A stretch of DNA of 64,000 bases from Bifidobacterium canis (GTDB taxonomy: Bacteria > Actinomycetota > Actinomycetes > Actinomycetales > Bifidobacteriaceae). Of this stretch, positions 36,711 to 46,216 are shown in pieces. Below the pieces are notes generated by a model, which worked only from the letters and a program-made list of their open reading frames with translations, searched no databases and was not told the DNA's origin. The stretch is taken from the NCBI RefSeq assembly GCF_009727065.1, contig NZ_WNLP01000001.1, forward strand, positions 1-64,000. The letters are read 5' to 3'. Made by a program: the position numbers and the translations under genes. Numbering within the stretch: position 1 is the stretch's first letter; every line of letters begins with the position of its first letter.

Positions 36711-36749
36711 AAACGGTGGCGAGCGCCGGCATGCGCGGCGCTCGCCACC
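36711..36749 (-). terminator. Terminator of the sucrose operon
   Basis: On the minus strand GGTGGCGAGCGCC pairs with GGCGCTCGCCACC and is followed by GTTTTG. It lies about 28 bases after the GH32 stop. Confidence 0.85.
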
Positions 36750-36776
36750 TGTGGATTGTGCGCAATGGTGGAGTCT

Positions 36777-38344
36777 CTATTCCAGGCCGATGGATTTGAG
36801 ATTATGCAACGTAAGGGAGGGGACGGACGTTGTTCCCGATTCCGATACGAGTCGCACCGCGCGGTCTCCGCCGTTGGGGAACGAATATGAGCTCATGGCA
36901 TGGCGGCCGCCGTTCACATACACTTCCACGCAACCGCGGTCGATGAACACCCGAAGATCGAGCGTGTCGGAGGCGAGCTCGTCTTCACCGAGCACCGCCA
37001 CGCGGTAGCCCTTGTCTCCGTTGGCAACATTCTGACGGTCGATCACGACTCCGCCGATTTGCGCGTCGAACACGATGGCCGTGTAATGGCCGTCCCCCGT
37101 GGCGTGCACGTGCAGGCCGGTACGTTCGGCACTCGTATGTGCAAGGTCGAGGGTCATCTCGATCTCCAGGGCGCCGCCGTCATCGTCGAGAATCGTGGCG
37201 CTTTGGTTCGTGCCGAGTTCAAGCGTGTCGAAACCGACATTGTTTTCACGTAGCCCGGTCATTTCCTCAACGGGTGCGGTGCGGAGCGTGCCATCGTCTC
37301 CGAGCGTGATCTGCCGTGGAAGCGTCAGATTGCCGCACCAGCCGTCCTCCTCCATCGGAATCGGCGTGACGAATGGGCTCATCCATCCGTACATGATCTG
37401 CCTGCCGTCGGCGTTAAACGACTGCGGGGCGTAGAAATTATGCCCCTCATCCCATGGGCGGAACTCGGTTTCCGGTATGAAGGAGCCTCCTGGTTCCCAT
37501 GCGCCCACGATGTAGCCGGCGTTGTTCACGTTGCGATTCCTGAACCCGTGTGGCTTCGCACCCATGGCCGAGAAGCCGATGACCCATTTCTCATTGCCGT
37601 GGGGGTCCCGGATGGGGAAGAAATCGGGGCATTCGAGCATGAACACGTTCGGATCCGGATGTTCGAACAGCACGCGTTCAAAACTCCAGTGCACCATGTC
37701 CTCCGACGTGTACAGCCACATCTGGCCGCGTTTGCTTTTCGAGGAGACGCCGAAGGTCATGTACCATGTGTCCCCCGTCTTCCACACCTTCGGATCGCGG
37801 AAGTGATGATTCACTTGGTCGGTGGGCAGTCGATGATCATGCCTTCCTTGGTGAAGGTTTTCAGATTCTCGTCATTTGGCTTGGCGAGCATCTGCACCTG
37901 CCAGTCGCCCCCGGTGTTGTCTTTGCCATTCGCCCAGCGATGGCCCGTGTAGAAGAACCACGGTTTTCCGTCATCGCCGATCACGGCAGAGCCGGAGAAC
38001 ACACCATGGCGTTCCTGCTCGAGGCTGGGGGCGAAGGCGATTGGTTCACGGCGCCAGTCGACCATGTTGGCGGAGGAGACATGCCCCCAGTGCATCGGGC
38101 CCCATTGCGTGCCGTACGGGTGCAGTTGGTAGAACACGTGCCAGCGGCCATTCACGCGGCAGAGTCCGTTCGGGTCATTGATCCACCCGCCATCGGAGGC
38201 GATGTGGATCTTCGGGTACCATCGGTCGTTGCGCGTGGCTCGCATGCTCGCCACGCCGGCTTCTGCGCGTGCTAGCTGTTCGGCGTGATCGGCGATCGGG
38301 GTGAATTGAGGAATCTCGTACGCGGTGTTCGGGGTTGATTCCAT
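36777..38344 (-). CDS. cscA: Beta-fructofuranosidase (GH32 sucrase), frameshifted
   Basis: About 522 residues once one base is restored near 37813-37816 (the break comes after CPPTK, and the next frame goes on VNHHFRDPKVW). GH32 motifs are in order: WINDPNG (nucleophile Asp), FRDP (transition-state Asp) and ECPDFFP (acid/base Glu), followed by the C-terminal beta-sandwich. It splits sucrose or short fructo-oligosaccharides; no signal peptide, so it acts in the cytoplasm on sugar brought in by the permease encoded upstream. ATG 38344 has GGAAGG upstream. The symbol follows the bifidobacterial csc cluster by gene order. Confidence 0.88.
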
Positions 38345-38409
38345 GATGAATCCTTCCATGAGAAACGAATGGGGGTGTGCGGTCTGAAAGCGTGGGGAAA
38401 GACGGACGG

Positions 38410-39744
38410 CTACATGTCTTCGGAATCCGCGGCGAGAATCGTTTCGTCGGCGGCGAGTGTCGGCTTCTTTTGGGAGTCGCGGATGAACGGATCTCCGTCC
38501 ACCTGCTGGTCGTCTCGTTTGATCACGAAGAAACCGTAGATCGTGGCGGCCAGGACGATGCCGGAAATCGTAAGGAACGTCGTACGGTCTCCCATGCGGT
38601 CGTGCAGCATGCCGAGTGGCGTGGAGAACACTACCTGCCCGATCTGCGAGGCGATTTGGAATCCCACCATGTAGAGCGTCGCCGAAAGCTTGGGATTGAA
38701 ATGAAGCGTGAAGTAGCGGAATGCCGGCAGGCAGAACAGTGGCACTTCAATGGCGTGGAACATCTTGACGATTGAGATGGCCACCGGATTGTGGAAGATG
38801 CCGCACAGTCCGATGCGCAGGAACATGACCGTGGCGCCGAGCAGCAGCGCATTGCGTACGCCGATCTTGCGCATGATGATCGGCACGACTCCCATCATCG
38901 CGGATTCGCAGAAGACCTGCACTGAGTTGAGCATGCCATACACGGTGTTGCCGGTGGCTTCGTTGGCGAACAGTGAGGCGTAGTAGGTGGGGAACATCTG
39001 CTGGTCGAACACGGTATAGAACGTGTTGGTGAGCAGCATGAACACGATGAGCACCCACAGGGCTGGCATGCGCAGCACGTGCAGCATGTCCTTGAGCGAG
39101 GGGCTGGATTGCTCCGCGCTCGGCTCGTCAGACTGCTTGATCGCCTCGCGTTGCTCCGCCGGATACCACGTGAGGTACACGATGAGCATGCCGACTCCGA
39201 ACGCGGAGCCGATCCAGAAGTTGATCATCGGGTTGATGTTGAACACGATGCCGGCCACGAGCGCCACAATGGCATAGCCGAACGAACCCCAAGCGCGGGC
39301 CTGGCCGTATTCGAATCCGAACCGGCGGCTATAGCGTTCGGTGAGGGCCTCGATGAGCGAGCATCCCGCCATGAACCCGGCGGACAGCACGATGGAGCCT
39401 ATGAGCGCGGCGGCCATCATGTTCACGCTCATGAGAGGCGCATACACGAATTGCACGAATGGGCCTATGAGCGCGGCGATGACCGATATGGCGAGTACAA
39501 GATGCCTCTTCAGTCCGAGCTTGTCTTGGAGGATGCCGTACCCGAACATGAGCAGCAGCGTGGCCAGGGAGTTGATCGAGTAGATCGTGCCCACTTCGGC
39601 GCCATTGAGACCCATGGAATTGAGCCAGCGCTGGAAGAACGACCACCAGATGCCCCATGAGCAGAAGAACAGGAAGATTCCCGTTGAGCTTTGCAGATAC
39701 GATGGATTGCGCCATATCTTGGCATTTGATTGTGTGCTTGCCAT
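38410..39744 (-). CDS. cscB: MFS oligosaccharide:H+ symporter (sucrose permease type)
   Basis: A 444-residue protein with 12 hydrophobic segments of the LacY/CscB family: WRNPSYLQSSTGIFLFFCSWGIWWSFFQRWL at the start, KLGLKRHL in the 2-3 loop and FGFEYGQARAWGSFGYA, the substrate/proton relay segment of helix 5 in this family. It imports a disaccharide with a proton, most likely sucrose given the GH32 gene that follows. ATG 39744 has AATGAGG upstream. It is the first gene of the operon under LacI-type operators. Confidence 0.88.
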   Translation of the reverse strand: MASTQSNAKIWRNPSYLQSSTGIFLFFCSWGIWWSFFQRWLNSMGLNGAEVGTIYSINSLATLLLMFGYGILQDKLGLKRHLVLAISVIAALIGPFVQFVYAPLMSVNMMAAALIGSIVLSAGFMAGCSLIEALTERYSRRFGFEYGQARAWGSFGYAIVALVAGIVFNINPMINFWIGSAFGVGMLIVYLTWYPAEQREAIKQSDEPSAEQSSPSLKDMLHVLRMPALWVLIVFMLLTNTFYTVFDQQMFPTYYASLFANEATGNTVYGMLNSVQVFCESAMMGVVPIIMRKIGVRNALLLGATVMFLRIGLCGIFHNPVAISIVKMFHAIEVPLFCLPAFRYFTLHFNPKLSATLYMVGFQIASQIGQVVFSTPLGMLHDRMGDRTTFLTISGIVLAATIYGFFVIKRDDQQVDGDPFIRDSQKKPTLAADETILAADSEDM

Positions 39745-39855
39745 AAAAACCTCATTGTTTTCGGTGCCTTGCGGCAGATGATGGGGGAGGAAACGGGCGA
39801 TCGGTTCGAACTGAATAGTTGCCTTTTTCACCTGGTTGATTTCCTTGTACCTATG

Positions 39856-39884
39856 ACTATAATTCGTCAAACGATTGACGTCAA
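39856..39884 (-). promoter_or_regulatory. Promoter of the sucrose operon
   Basis: On the minus strand TTGACG (39884-39879) and TATAGT (39861-39856) are 17 bases apart. The -35 box and the spacer lie inside the LacI-type operator pair, so bound repressor would block RNA polymerase. The leader to the permease start is about 105 bases. Confidence 0.75.
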
Positions 39885-39894
39885 ACGATTGACG
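39865..39894. promoter_or_regulatory. LacI-type operator pair 1
   Basis: CGTCAAACGATTGACG at 39865-39880 and the same 16 bases at 39879-39894 overlap by two. Each is a palindrome with the central CG of LacI-family operators. They cover the -35 region of the sucrose promoter. Confidence 0.85.
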
Positions 39895-39919
39895 TTTGTG
39901 GTGCGCAAAAATGGATCTC

Positions 39920-39949
39920 GCTGAAACGATTAATGTCAATCGTTTGACG
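39920..39949. promoter_or_regulatory. LacI-type operator pair 2
   Basis: A diverged copy of pair 1: TGTCAATCGTTTGACG at 39934-39949, overlapped by CTGAAACGATTAATG-like sequence before it. The pairs are 55 bases apart, about five helical turns, which suits looping by a tetramer or cooperative binding. It lies 22 bases from the regulator's stop codon. Confidence 0.7.
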
Positions 39950-39970
39950 GATTAGCGTGCCCTCACCGAA

Positions 39971-41035
39971 TCATTTGCTGTGTGATGCACGGCGTGTCGC
40001 AACGGAGCCCTTCTCGATCAGCGTGCAATGAATCCGCACGGGTGATGGAGTGTTGAGCGGTGGCATCATCGCCGTCGTATGCGGCCATGCGTCTTCGTTG
40101 ATGGGTCGTTTCTCTATTTGCGAGACCAACTTGTTCGCCGCCCAGTAGCCCATCTCGTAATGGGGCAGCTCGATCGTGGTCAGCTCTGGATCCAAGGTTT
40201 CGGCAAAAACGCGGTGGTTGTCGACTCCCACCACACTCAGGTCATGTCCGATGGTGAGTCCACGCCGTGCGGCCGATTCATACACATACCAGGCGCGTGC
40301 GTCATTGAAGCAGAAGAAACCGTCTGGTTGCTCGGCGTCGAACAGGTGCTCCACGGCCTGCAACGCCGGACCGTTGTTGAGCACGTCGCAGATCAGACGC
40401 TCGTTCGGCGTGCGCCCTGCATCTTCCAATGCTTGGCGGTAGCCGGATAAGCGGCCCGTTTGGGCGATCATCGGCTCGGTGCACCCTATGTAGGCGATGC
40501 GCTCGCATCCGGCTTCCACGAGTCGGGTGGTTGCGTCGTAGCCGATGCGAAGCTCGTCGGGCTCCACCGAGGGGAACCGGTTCGTCTCATCGGTCGCATC
40601 CACCAACACAAGCGGGAACTCGGCTAGGGAATCAGGGATGTCAACCACACGGTTCGACATGGCGGAATAGAGGAAGCCGTCCACGCCGTAGCGCTTCAAC
40701 GCGCGTATTTCAGATTCTATCGCCGTGGCATCATCGCCGCTTACCGTGAGCAGCATATAACCGAGTTCGCTCAAGGCGTCCTGTGCGCCTTGAATCATGC
40801 CGCCCGCATACGGTGTGGTGGCTACTTGTACGCTTATGAAGCCGATCATACGGGTCTTGTTCGTGCGCAGGGATCGGGCCAATGCGTTCGGCTGGTATCC
40901 CATCTGACGTGCCGTTTGGCGAATGCGTTCGGCAACGGCAGGCTTGATGCGCCCTGCATCGTGGCCGTTGAGCACAAGCGAGACCGAGGAAACGGAAACT
41001 CCCGCCGCCTGCGCGATTTGCTTCATAGTAGTCAT
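39971..41035 (-). CDS. LacI family transcriptional regulator of sucrose use
   Basis: A 354-residue repressor with the LacI helix-turn-helix and hinge at the N-terminus (MKQIAQAAGVSVSSVSLVLNG...RIRQTARQMGYQPNALARSLR) and a periplasmic-binding-like sensor domain (IGFISVQVATTPYAGGMIQGA, GIDNHR-like VGVDNHRVFAETLDPELTTI). It most likely binds the operators between it and the permease gene and is released by a sugar such as sucrose or fructose. The ATG at 41035 is six bases after a TAAGCT box and lacks a ribosome site. A second ATG at 41026 is possible. Confidence 0.92.
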   Translation of the reverse strand: MTTMKQIAQAAGVSVSSVSLVLNGHDAGRIKPAVAERIRQTARQMGYQPNALARSLRTNKTRMIGFISVQVATTPYAGGMIQGAQDALSELGYMLLTVSGDDATAIESEIRALKRYGVDGFLYSAMSNRVVDIPDSLAEFPLVLVDATDETNRFPSVEPDELRIGYDATTRLVEAGCERIAYIGCTEPMIAQTGRLSGYRQALEDAGRTPNERLICDVLNNGPALQAVEHLFDAEQPDGFFCFNDARAWYVYESAARRGLTIGHDLSVVGVDNHRVFAETLDPELTTIELPHYEMGYWAANKLVSQIEKRPINEDAWPHTTAMMPPLNTPSPVRIHCTLIEKGSVATRRASHSK

Positions 41036-41044
41036 GGTTCAAGC

Positions 41045-41101
41045 TTAGGCCCACCCGGACGATGTGCATCATCCAACGCACAGCGTCCGGGTGGGCCTAA
41101 A
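41045..41101. terminator. Hairpin between thiamine gene and lacI-type gene
   Basis: TTAGGCCCACCCGGACG pairs perfectly with CGTCCGGGTGGGCCTAA around a 23-base loop. It lies after the thiamine-cluster gene and ten bases before the regulator start, without a T run. It may end the thi transcript; a role in regulator expression is also possible. Confidence 0.55.
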
Positions 41102-41153
41102 ACCACATTGCCGGGTATATGGCATGTGATCGACCGTATTCGACGGTTCCGGT

Positions 41154-41537
41154 TTAGCAGTTCTTCGAACCGTCGATGATGTTGTCGACGAGCTGCTGCT
41201 TTTCGTGAATCTGCCCGCTGAATCCGGGGCGAATGTCGAGTTTGAGCGTCACGCCGGTGCGATAGCCCTGCTCTGCGAGCTTCATCGTCGCGTCACGCAC
41301 CACGCGCAGCACGTCATCGAGATCACCTTCGATGTTCGTGAACATCGCGTTCGTCTCGTTCGGCAAACCGGAGTCGCGGATGACGCCGATGGCTTGCGCC
41401 ACATATTCGCTCAGTTCGGAGCCGACGCCACTCGGGGCGATCGCGACTGCAGCGACGGTGTTGATGATCGGCTTGCCGGTGGTTTCGTCAATGGGGACTT
41501 GCTGGGTGACGGCATTGCGGTCAATCGTGCCGGGCAT
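41154..41537 (-). CDS. MTH1187/YkoF-like thiamine-binding protein
   Basis: A 127-residue protein with the MTH1187 family core (VAAVAIAPSGVGSELSEYVAQAIGVIRDSG...TNIEGDLDDVLRVVRDATMKLAEQGYRTGVTLKLDIRPG). The family binds thiamine-like ligands in some members. Its place directly after thiED, under the same TPP riboswitch upstream, fits a role in thiamine metabolism. ATG 41537 follows AAGGAGAAAAGT. Confidence 0.85.
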   Translation of the reverse strand: MPGTIDRNAVTQQVPIDETTGKPIINTVAAVAIAPSGVGSELSEYVAQAIGVIRDSGLPNETNAMFTNIEGDLDDVLRVVRDATMKLAEQGYRTGVTLKLDIRPGFSGQIHEKQQLVDNIIDGSKNC

Positions 41538-41579
41538 ACTTTTCTCCTTTGTGTCAGCAGTTCGGTGACTCACGGCGGC

Positions 41580-43130
41580 TCAGTGCATGGTCCAGGCATG
41601 GTCCATCGGACCGTGACCTGCGCCAAGGTTGAGATTCGCGCGCAACGCGCCGCTCAAATATGCCTTCGCATCGGTGATCGCATCTTCAAGCGATTCGCCC
41701 AGTGCCAGGTATGAAGCGATGGCGGAAGACAATGTGCAGCCGGTGCCATGCGTGTTCGTGTTGTCGATATGCTCGCCTTCGAACCACGTGGTGCGGCCGT
41801 CTGGCAATGCCAGAACGTCGTTGGCGTCGTCGACGCCGTGGCCGCCCTTGACGAGCACGGCGATGCCGTAGTCTTTGGCCAGTTGAACGGCTGCCGTCTC
41901 CATGTCGGCATGGTTGCCGATCGGCATTTGCGCCAGCACCTGCGCCTCTGGAATGTTCGGCGTGATCACGGTGGCGATGGGGAAGAGCTCCTTGATCTCT
42001 TCAGCGATCGTGTCGTCGGCGGCAAGGCTCGAACCGGAGGTGGCGACCATCACCGGGTCGACGACGATGTTCGAAGCCTCATGATCCTTGAGCTTGCGAG
42101 CCACCATCTTGACGGACTCCACGCCCACGATGACGCCGATCTTCACGGCGCTCGGGCGAATGTCGTCGAACACCGAATCGATCTGCGCGCCCACCATCTT
42201 CGGGTCGACGGCGGCGATCTCCTGCACACCCTTCGTGTTCTGGGCGGTGATGCCGGCGATCACGCATTCGCCGAACACGTCGTTGGCGAGCATCGTCTTC
42301 AGATCCGCAGGAACGCCAGCGCCACCGGACGAGTCGGTCGTGGCGATCGTCAGCACGGCAGGCAACTTCGTGGCGGAATGCTTGCGATCGGCATAGCGCA
42401 CTGTTTCGTCACCGCGAATGGCGGTCCAATTGTCAACGAGTTCGCGTGCCGCCTGCTCAGGGTCAGCTGCAGCGGCGATGGCAGAAACGACGAACCAACC
42501 GTCGGCCTTGGTTTTGGCGAGCATCGGAATGTCGTCGATCTTCACGCCGCCACCGACGATCAGCGGGTATTTGCTGATCGTGCACATGGCGTCGATCGAT
42601 TCCGCGTCAAGCGTCGTTGCCTCGCCGTTGCCGTCAAGCACTGCGCTGTCGGGCTTCGTGGCGGTCATGTGCAACGGGCCTGCGCCGATGTAGTCGATCG
42701 TGCCCGCTGGCAGTTCGTTCGCCTCGCGCACCTCGTCGACGGTGTTCGCCGACAATCCGATGATCGCGTCGGGGCCGAGCAGCTTGCGCGCCACAACGGG
42801 GTCGAGGTCATCTTGGCCGATGTGCACGCCATCGACTTTGATGCCCTGCTGACGGGCCTGCAAAGCGGCATCCACGCGGTCGTCGATCACGAACGCGACC
42901 GAATCGCTCACATGGTGACCGGCGATTTCGTTGGCGATATCGCTCGCCAAGCTGACGATTTGCGAAACGTCCTGCGTTTTGGCACGCAGTTGAACGAAGC
43001 TCACGCCACCATCCAGCGCTTTGGCCACCACGTCGAGAATCGGACGGTTGCCGCAGTCATCTGGGCCGACGACGAAATAGAAACGAGGATCGAAACGCTC
43101 ACGGAGCGACGAATATGGGAAGGCTTTCAT
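41580..43130 (-). CDS. thiED: Bifunctional thiamine phosphate synthase / HMP(-P) kinase (ThiE-ThiD)
   Basis: A 516-residue fusion. Residues ~10-220 are ThiE (VQLRAK, GVHIGQDDLD, YIGAGPLHMTATK, VGGGV), which joins HMP-PP to thiazole phosphate. Residues ~235-500 are ThiD (ATTDSSGGAGVPADLKTM, VDPVMVATSGSSL, NTHGTGCTLSSAIAS), which phosphorylates HMP twice. One chain thus carries the last steps to TMP. The ATG at 43130 has CAGGTGTGT upstream; a GTG at 43136 is in frame. It is between thiM and the MTH1187 gene. No thiC or thiG is in the window, so the genes here fit salvage. Confidence 0.95.
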   Translation of the reverse strand: MKAFPYSSLRERFDPRFYFVVGPDDCGNRPILDVVAKALDGGVSFVQLRAKTQDVSQIVSLASDIANEIAGHHVSDSVAFVIDDRVDAALQARQQGIKVDGVHIGQDDLDPVVARKLLGPDAIIGLSANTVDEVREANELPAGTIDYIGAGPLHMTATKPDSAVLDGNGEATTLDAESIDAMCTISKYPLIVGGGVKIDDIPMLAKTKADGWFVVSAIAAAADPEQAARELVDNWTAIRGDETVRYADRKHSATKLPAVLTIATTDSSGGAGVPADLKTMLANDVFGECVIAGITAQNTKGVQEIAAVDPKMVGAQIDSVFDDIRPSAVKIGVIVGVESVKMVARKLKDHEASNIVVDPVMVATSGSSLAADDTIAEEIKELFPIATVITPNIPEAQVLAQMPIGNHADMETAAVQLAKDYGIAVLVKGGHGVDDANDVLALPDGRTTWFEGEHIDNTNTHGTGCTLSSAIASYLALGESLEDAITDAKAYLSGALRANLNLGAGHGPMDHAWTMH

Positions 43131-43243
43131 ACACACCTGATTCTGTTATATATGCCGTTGCGCCAGCAGCCATGCGTCGTGATGCATGTACATCGCTCTA
43201 ACGCCATGGCTGGCTGGGGGCACGCGGCTATTCCACTTTGATT

Positions 43244-44161
43244 CTAGGCCAACAGCAACGGCGCCGCGGCGATTTCTTCAGGGGTGACATTCCACAGGGC
43301 GTCGAGGAACTCCACTTGGAACGAACCCGGGCCATGTGAATGCCGTTGCGCGATCTGCGACGCGACGTTGTAGAGCATCGACGCGGAGAGCGCGGCGACG
43401 AGCGGATCGGCAACAGCCAGATACGTGGCGGTGACGCCGCCGAGCGAGCAGCCTGCTCCGGTGATCTTCGTCATCATGGCGCTGCCTCCTGGCAGGCGGA
43501 ACACGCGTTTGCCATCGGTCACGAGATCGACCGCGCCGGAAACCGCGACAGCCGCGGTGTGCGTGGGGGAGTGCTGCGCCAAATAGTTGGCGATGTCTTT
43601 GGCTGCGCCGATCGCCTGATCCACGCTGTCGACCGATTCCACGCCGGCAGGACCCTGATGCTCCTCAGAGGAGTCCTCTTCGGCGAGATCCCACATGTCG
43701 TGCAACGCCAGTGCTTCGGAGGCGTTGGAACGCACGATCGTCGGCGGGTAATCCTTGAATCCTTTGAGAATTTCGGTGCGCGCGACGCCGATGCCCGCAG
43801 CCACCGGGTCGAGCACCCACTGGCATTGGTGACGGCTCAGATGCTCGCTGATCTCCTGCAACGCGTCGCGGTAGAACGGCAGAAGAGTGCCCACATTGAT
43901 GTAGGTTGCTCCGCACTGCTCGGCGAGAGACGTGATGTCGTTGGGCAGAAAACTCATGGCAGCGGTGCCACCGGCGGCAAGCTGGGCGTTGGCCACCAGA
44001 TTGATCGTGACGAAATTGGTGAACGACTGCGCGAGCGGCGTCTGCTCACGCACCGCCGTTGCCACTTGGCGAATCTGTTCACGGATCGGATCGTCTGCGC
44101 CCACTTCGCGCAACGAGACCGAAGATTCATTGGAATTATTGAGATTATCGACAGTGCTCAC
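43244..44161 (-). CDS. thiM: Hydroxyethylthiazole kinase
   Basis: A 305-residue enzyme with LAQSFTNFVTINLVANAQLAAGGTAAMSF at the start of the fold, WVLDPVAAGIG, IVRSNASEALAL and the catalytic GAGCSLGG motif. It phosphorylates salvaged thiazole alcohol for ThiE. The GTG at 44161 was chosen because GGGAG lies ten bases upstream; that ribosome site overlaps the 3' end of the TPP riboswitch. An insertion (EEDSSEEHQGPAGVESVDS) of ~20 acidic residues lies mid-chain. Confidence 0.93.
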   Translation of the reverse strand: MSTVDNLNNSNESSVSLREVGADDPIREQIRQVATAVREQTPLAQSFTNFVTINLVANAQLAAGGTAAMSFLPNDITSLAEQCGATYINVGTLLPFYRDALQEISEHLSRHQCQWVLDPVAAGIGVARTEILKGFKDYPPTIVRSNASEALALHDMWDLAEEDSSEEHQGPAGVESVDSVDQAIGAAKDIANYLAQHSPTHTAAVAVSGAVDLVTDGKRVFRLPGGSAMMTKITGAGCSLGGVTATYLAVADPLVAALSASMLYNVASQIAQRHSHGPGSFQVEFLDALWNVTPEEIAAAPLLLA

Positions 44162-44171
44162 TGTGTCTGTA

Positions 44172-44248
44172 CTCCCTACTCTGGTATTAGCCAACAGGTT
44201 CAAAGGGTTAGGCTGTGTGCCACTCTCAGCTCTTCGAGCTCCCCTGAC
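44172..44248 (-). promoter_or_regulatory. TPP riboswitch (THI element)
   Basis: The minus strand reads CAGGGGAGC, GCTGAGAGTGG, ACCCTTTGAACCTG and GGCTAATACCAG...GTAGGGAG, the conserved TPP aptamer blocks in order. The final GGGAG is also the likely ribosome site of thiM, so bound TPP would hide it and stop translation. Confidence 0.93.
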
Positions 44249-44340
44249 ATGTCATTTCGAACTTATGCGACGCCGTAGACCCGCATGCCCAGCGCGTGTG
44301 TTGCTCACGGCGAATCGGTGCTCTGCGGTGCTCAGACTCT

Positions 44341-44366
44341 TTTCGACCAATATATATTGGTCGAAA
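44341..44366. repeat. Perfect 26-bp palindrome, core CGACCAATATATATTGGTCG
   Basis: A perfect palindrome, TTT on the left and AAA on the right of the 20-base core. It shares its arms with the copy at 14547-14576. It lies between the thi riboswitch and glyS, 137 bases before the glyS start. Confidence 0.7.
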
Positions 44367-44502
44367 GTGTGCAGAGGCTCGGCGGATGGAGAGCCGCGGA
44401 AGGCGCAAGTCACAGTGGGCGGAAATGGTCGGCGTGTCGGCGGCGAACGATAGGCTGAAGGCTCGTATAAGACCCCAAACCGTTCAAACCAGAAGGTGCA
44501 TT

Positions 44503-45978
44503 GTGGCTAATTCCAAAATCGATGAAGTCGTCTCTCTTGCGAAGCGTCGCGGCTTCGTGTTCCCGGCCGGCGAGATCTACGGCGGCACGCGTTCCGCATG
44601 GGACTACGGCCCGCTCGGCGTGGCGCTCAAAGACAACATCAAGCGTGAATGGTGGCGTTCGATGGTCGTCACCCGCCCTGACGTTGTTGGCGTAGACACG
44701 TCGATCATCCTGCCATCCGAAGTGTGGGTGGCTTCCGGCCACGTCTCCGTGTTCAATGACCCGCTCATCGAATGCCTCACCTGCCACAAGCGTCACCGTG
44801 CCGACAAGCTCGAGGAATCGTATGCCGAAAAGCATCACGGCCAGCTTCCGCCGAACGGTCTCAAAGACATCGTGTGCCCGGACTGCGGCACCCGCGGCAA
44901 TTGGACCGAGCCTCGCGACTTCAACATGATGCTGCGCACGCACCTCGGGCCGGTGGAAGACGAGAACTCGCTGCACTACCTGCGCCCGGAAACCGCGCAG
45001 GGCATTTTTGTGGACTTCAAGAACGTCATGACCTCGTCTCGCTCCAAGCCGCCGTTCGGCATTGCGAACACCGGCAAGTCGTTCCGCAACGAGATCACTC
45101 CGGGCAACTTCATCTTCCGCACCCGCGAGTTCGAGCAGATGGAGATGGAGTTCTTCGTCGAGCCCGGCACCGATGAGGAATGGCATCAGTATTGGATCAA
45201 CGCGCGCACGCAGTGGTACATCGACCTCGGTGTGAACCCGGAGAATCTGCGTCACTACGAGCATCCGAAGGAGAAGCTCGCGCACTACTCGAAGCGCACC
45301 GTCGACATCGAATACCGCTTCGGATTCCAAGGCTCCGATTGGGGCGAGCTCGAAGGCGTGGCAAACCGCACCGACTTCGACCTCGGCGCGCACGCCAAGC
45401 ATTCCGGTGAAGACCTGAGCTACTTCAACCAGGCGACCGGCGAGAAATACATTCCATACGTCATCGAGCCTGCGGCTGGACTTTCGCGCTCGCTTATGGC
45501 GTTCCTCGTCGACGCTTACGACGTTGATGAGGCTCCGAACACGAAGGGCGGCGTCGACAAGCGCACGGTGCTGCGCCTCGACCCGCGTTTGGCTCCTATC
45601 AAGGCTGCCGTGCTGCCGTTGAGCAAGAAGCCGGAGCTGCAGTCTGTGGCTCAGGATCTGGCGGAAGACCTGCGCCTGAACGATTGGATGATCGACTACG
45701 ACGAATCCGGCGCCATCGGCCGTCGCTACCGCCGTCAAGACGAGATCGGCACGCCACTGTGCATCACCGTCGACTTCGATACGCTTGACGATCAGGCCGT
45801 GACGATTCGCGAACGCGACACGATGAAGCAGGAACGCGTGGCGTTGACGAACGTTGCGGACTATGTGGCCAAGCGCATCAACGACAAGCGCACGCGCGTG
45901 CCGATGAAGCCGGAGTCGATGGGCGGCAAGCCGTGGCCAGACAGCGTGCATATCGCTGAGGCCGGCGGCCTGTACTGA
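44503..45978 (+). CDS. glyS: Glycine--tRNA ligase (single-chain)
   Basis: A 491-residue class II aminoacyl-tRNA synthetase of the dimeric bacterial/eukaryotic type. [17 protein letters not shown] opens motif 1; two zinc-type pairs ([16 protein letters not shown]) follow; then [10 protein letters not shown], motif 2 [24 protein letters not shown] and motif 3 [14 protein letters not shown], then an anticodon-binding domain. The GTG at 44503 has AGAAGGTG upstream. The 340-base gap before it holds the thi riboswitch and a palindrome and no other gene. Confidence 0.96.
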   Translation: MANSKIDEVVSLAKRRGFVFPAGEIYGGTRSAWDYGPLGVALKDNIKREWWRSMVVTRPDVVGVDTSIILPSEVWVASGHVSVFNDPLIECLTCHKRHRADKLEESYAEKHHGQLPPNGLKDIVCPDCGTRGNWTEPRDFNMMLRTHLGPVEDENSLHYLRPETAQGIFVDFKNVMTSSRSKPPFGIANTGKSFRNEITPGNFIFRTREFEQMEMEFFVEPGTDEEWHQYWINARTQWYIDLGVNPENLRHYEHPKEKLAHYSKRTVDIEYRFGFQGSDWGELEGVANRTDFDLGAHAKHSGEDLSYFNQATGEKYIPYVIEPAAGLSRSLMAFLVDAYDVDEAPNTKGGVDKRTVLRLDPRLAPIKAAVLPLSKKPELQSVAQDLAEDLRLNDWMIDYDESGAIGRRYRRQDEIGTPLCITVDFDTLDDQAVTIRERDTMKQERVALTNVADYVAKRINDKRTRVPMKPESMGGKPWPDSVHIAEAGGLY

Positions 45979-46021
45979 CGCTGTGCCACTCGCATGAGTG
46001 GTGTGCTGCGAACTAGTTGAC

Positions 46022-46060
46022 AAGATGAATGTGCCGCACGGCTGTTGTGGCACATTCATC
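46022..46060 (+). terminator. Terminator of glyS
   Basis: AAGATGAATGTGCC pairs with GGCACATTCATCTT around a 13-base loop and is followed by TCTTTTTT. Confidence 0.9.
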
Positions 46061-46216
46061 TTTCTTTTTTGAATTTCTTGAATTACTGTTAGCTGTCGCG
46101 CACTGTTGACAATGTTGGAAAATCGGCAGTATTCGGAAATTATTGCGCAAACGGCGCTGTTGAACGGCGTGACCGACTGGTGAACGCTTATGTTGAGGAG
46201 TTGAGGAAAGTCGACG

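Noticed and set aside
41748..43241. Open frame of 497 codons on the plus strand
   Set aside because: Antisense to thiED, whose motifs are complete; no domain in the shadow frame.
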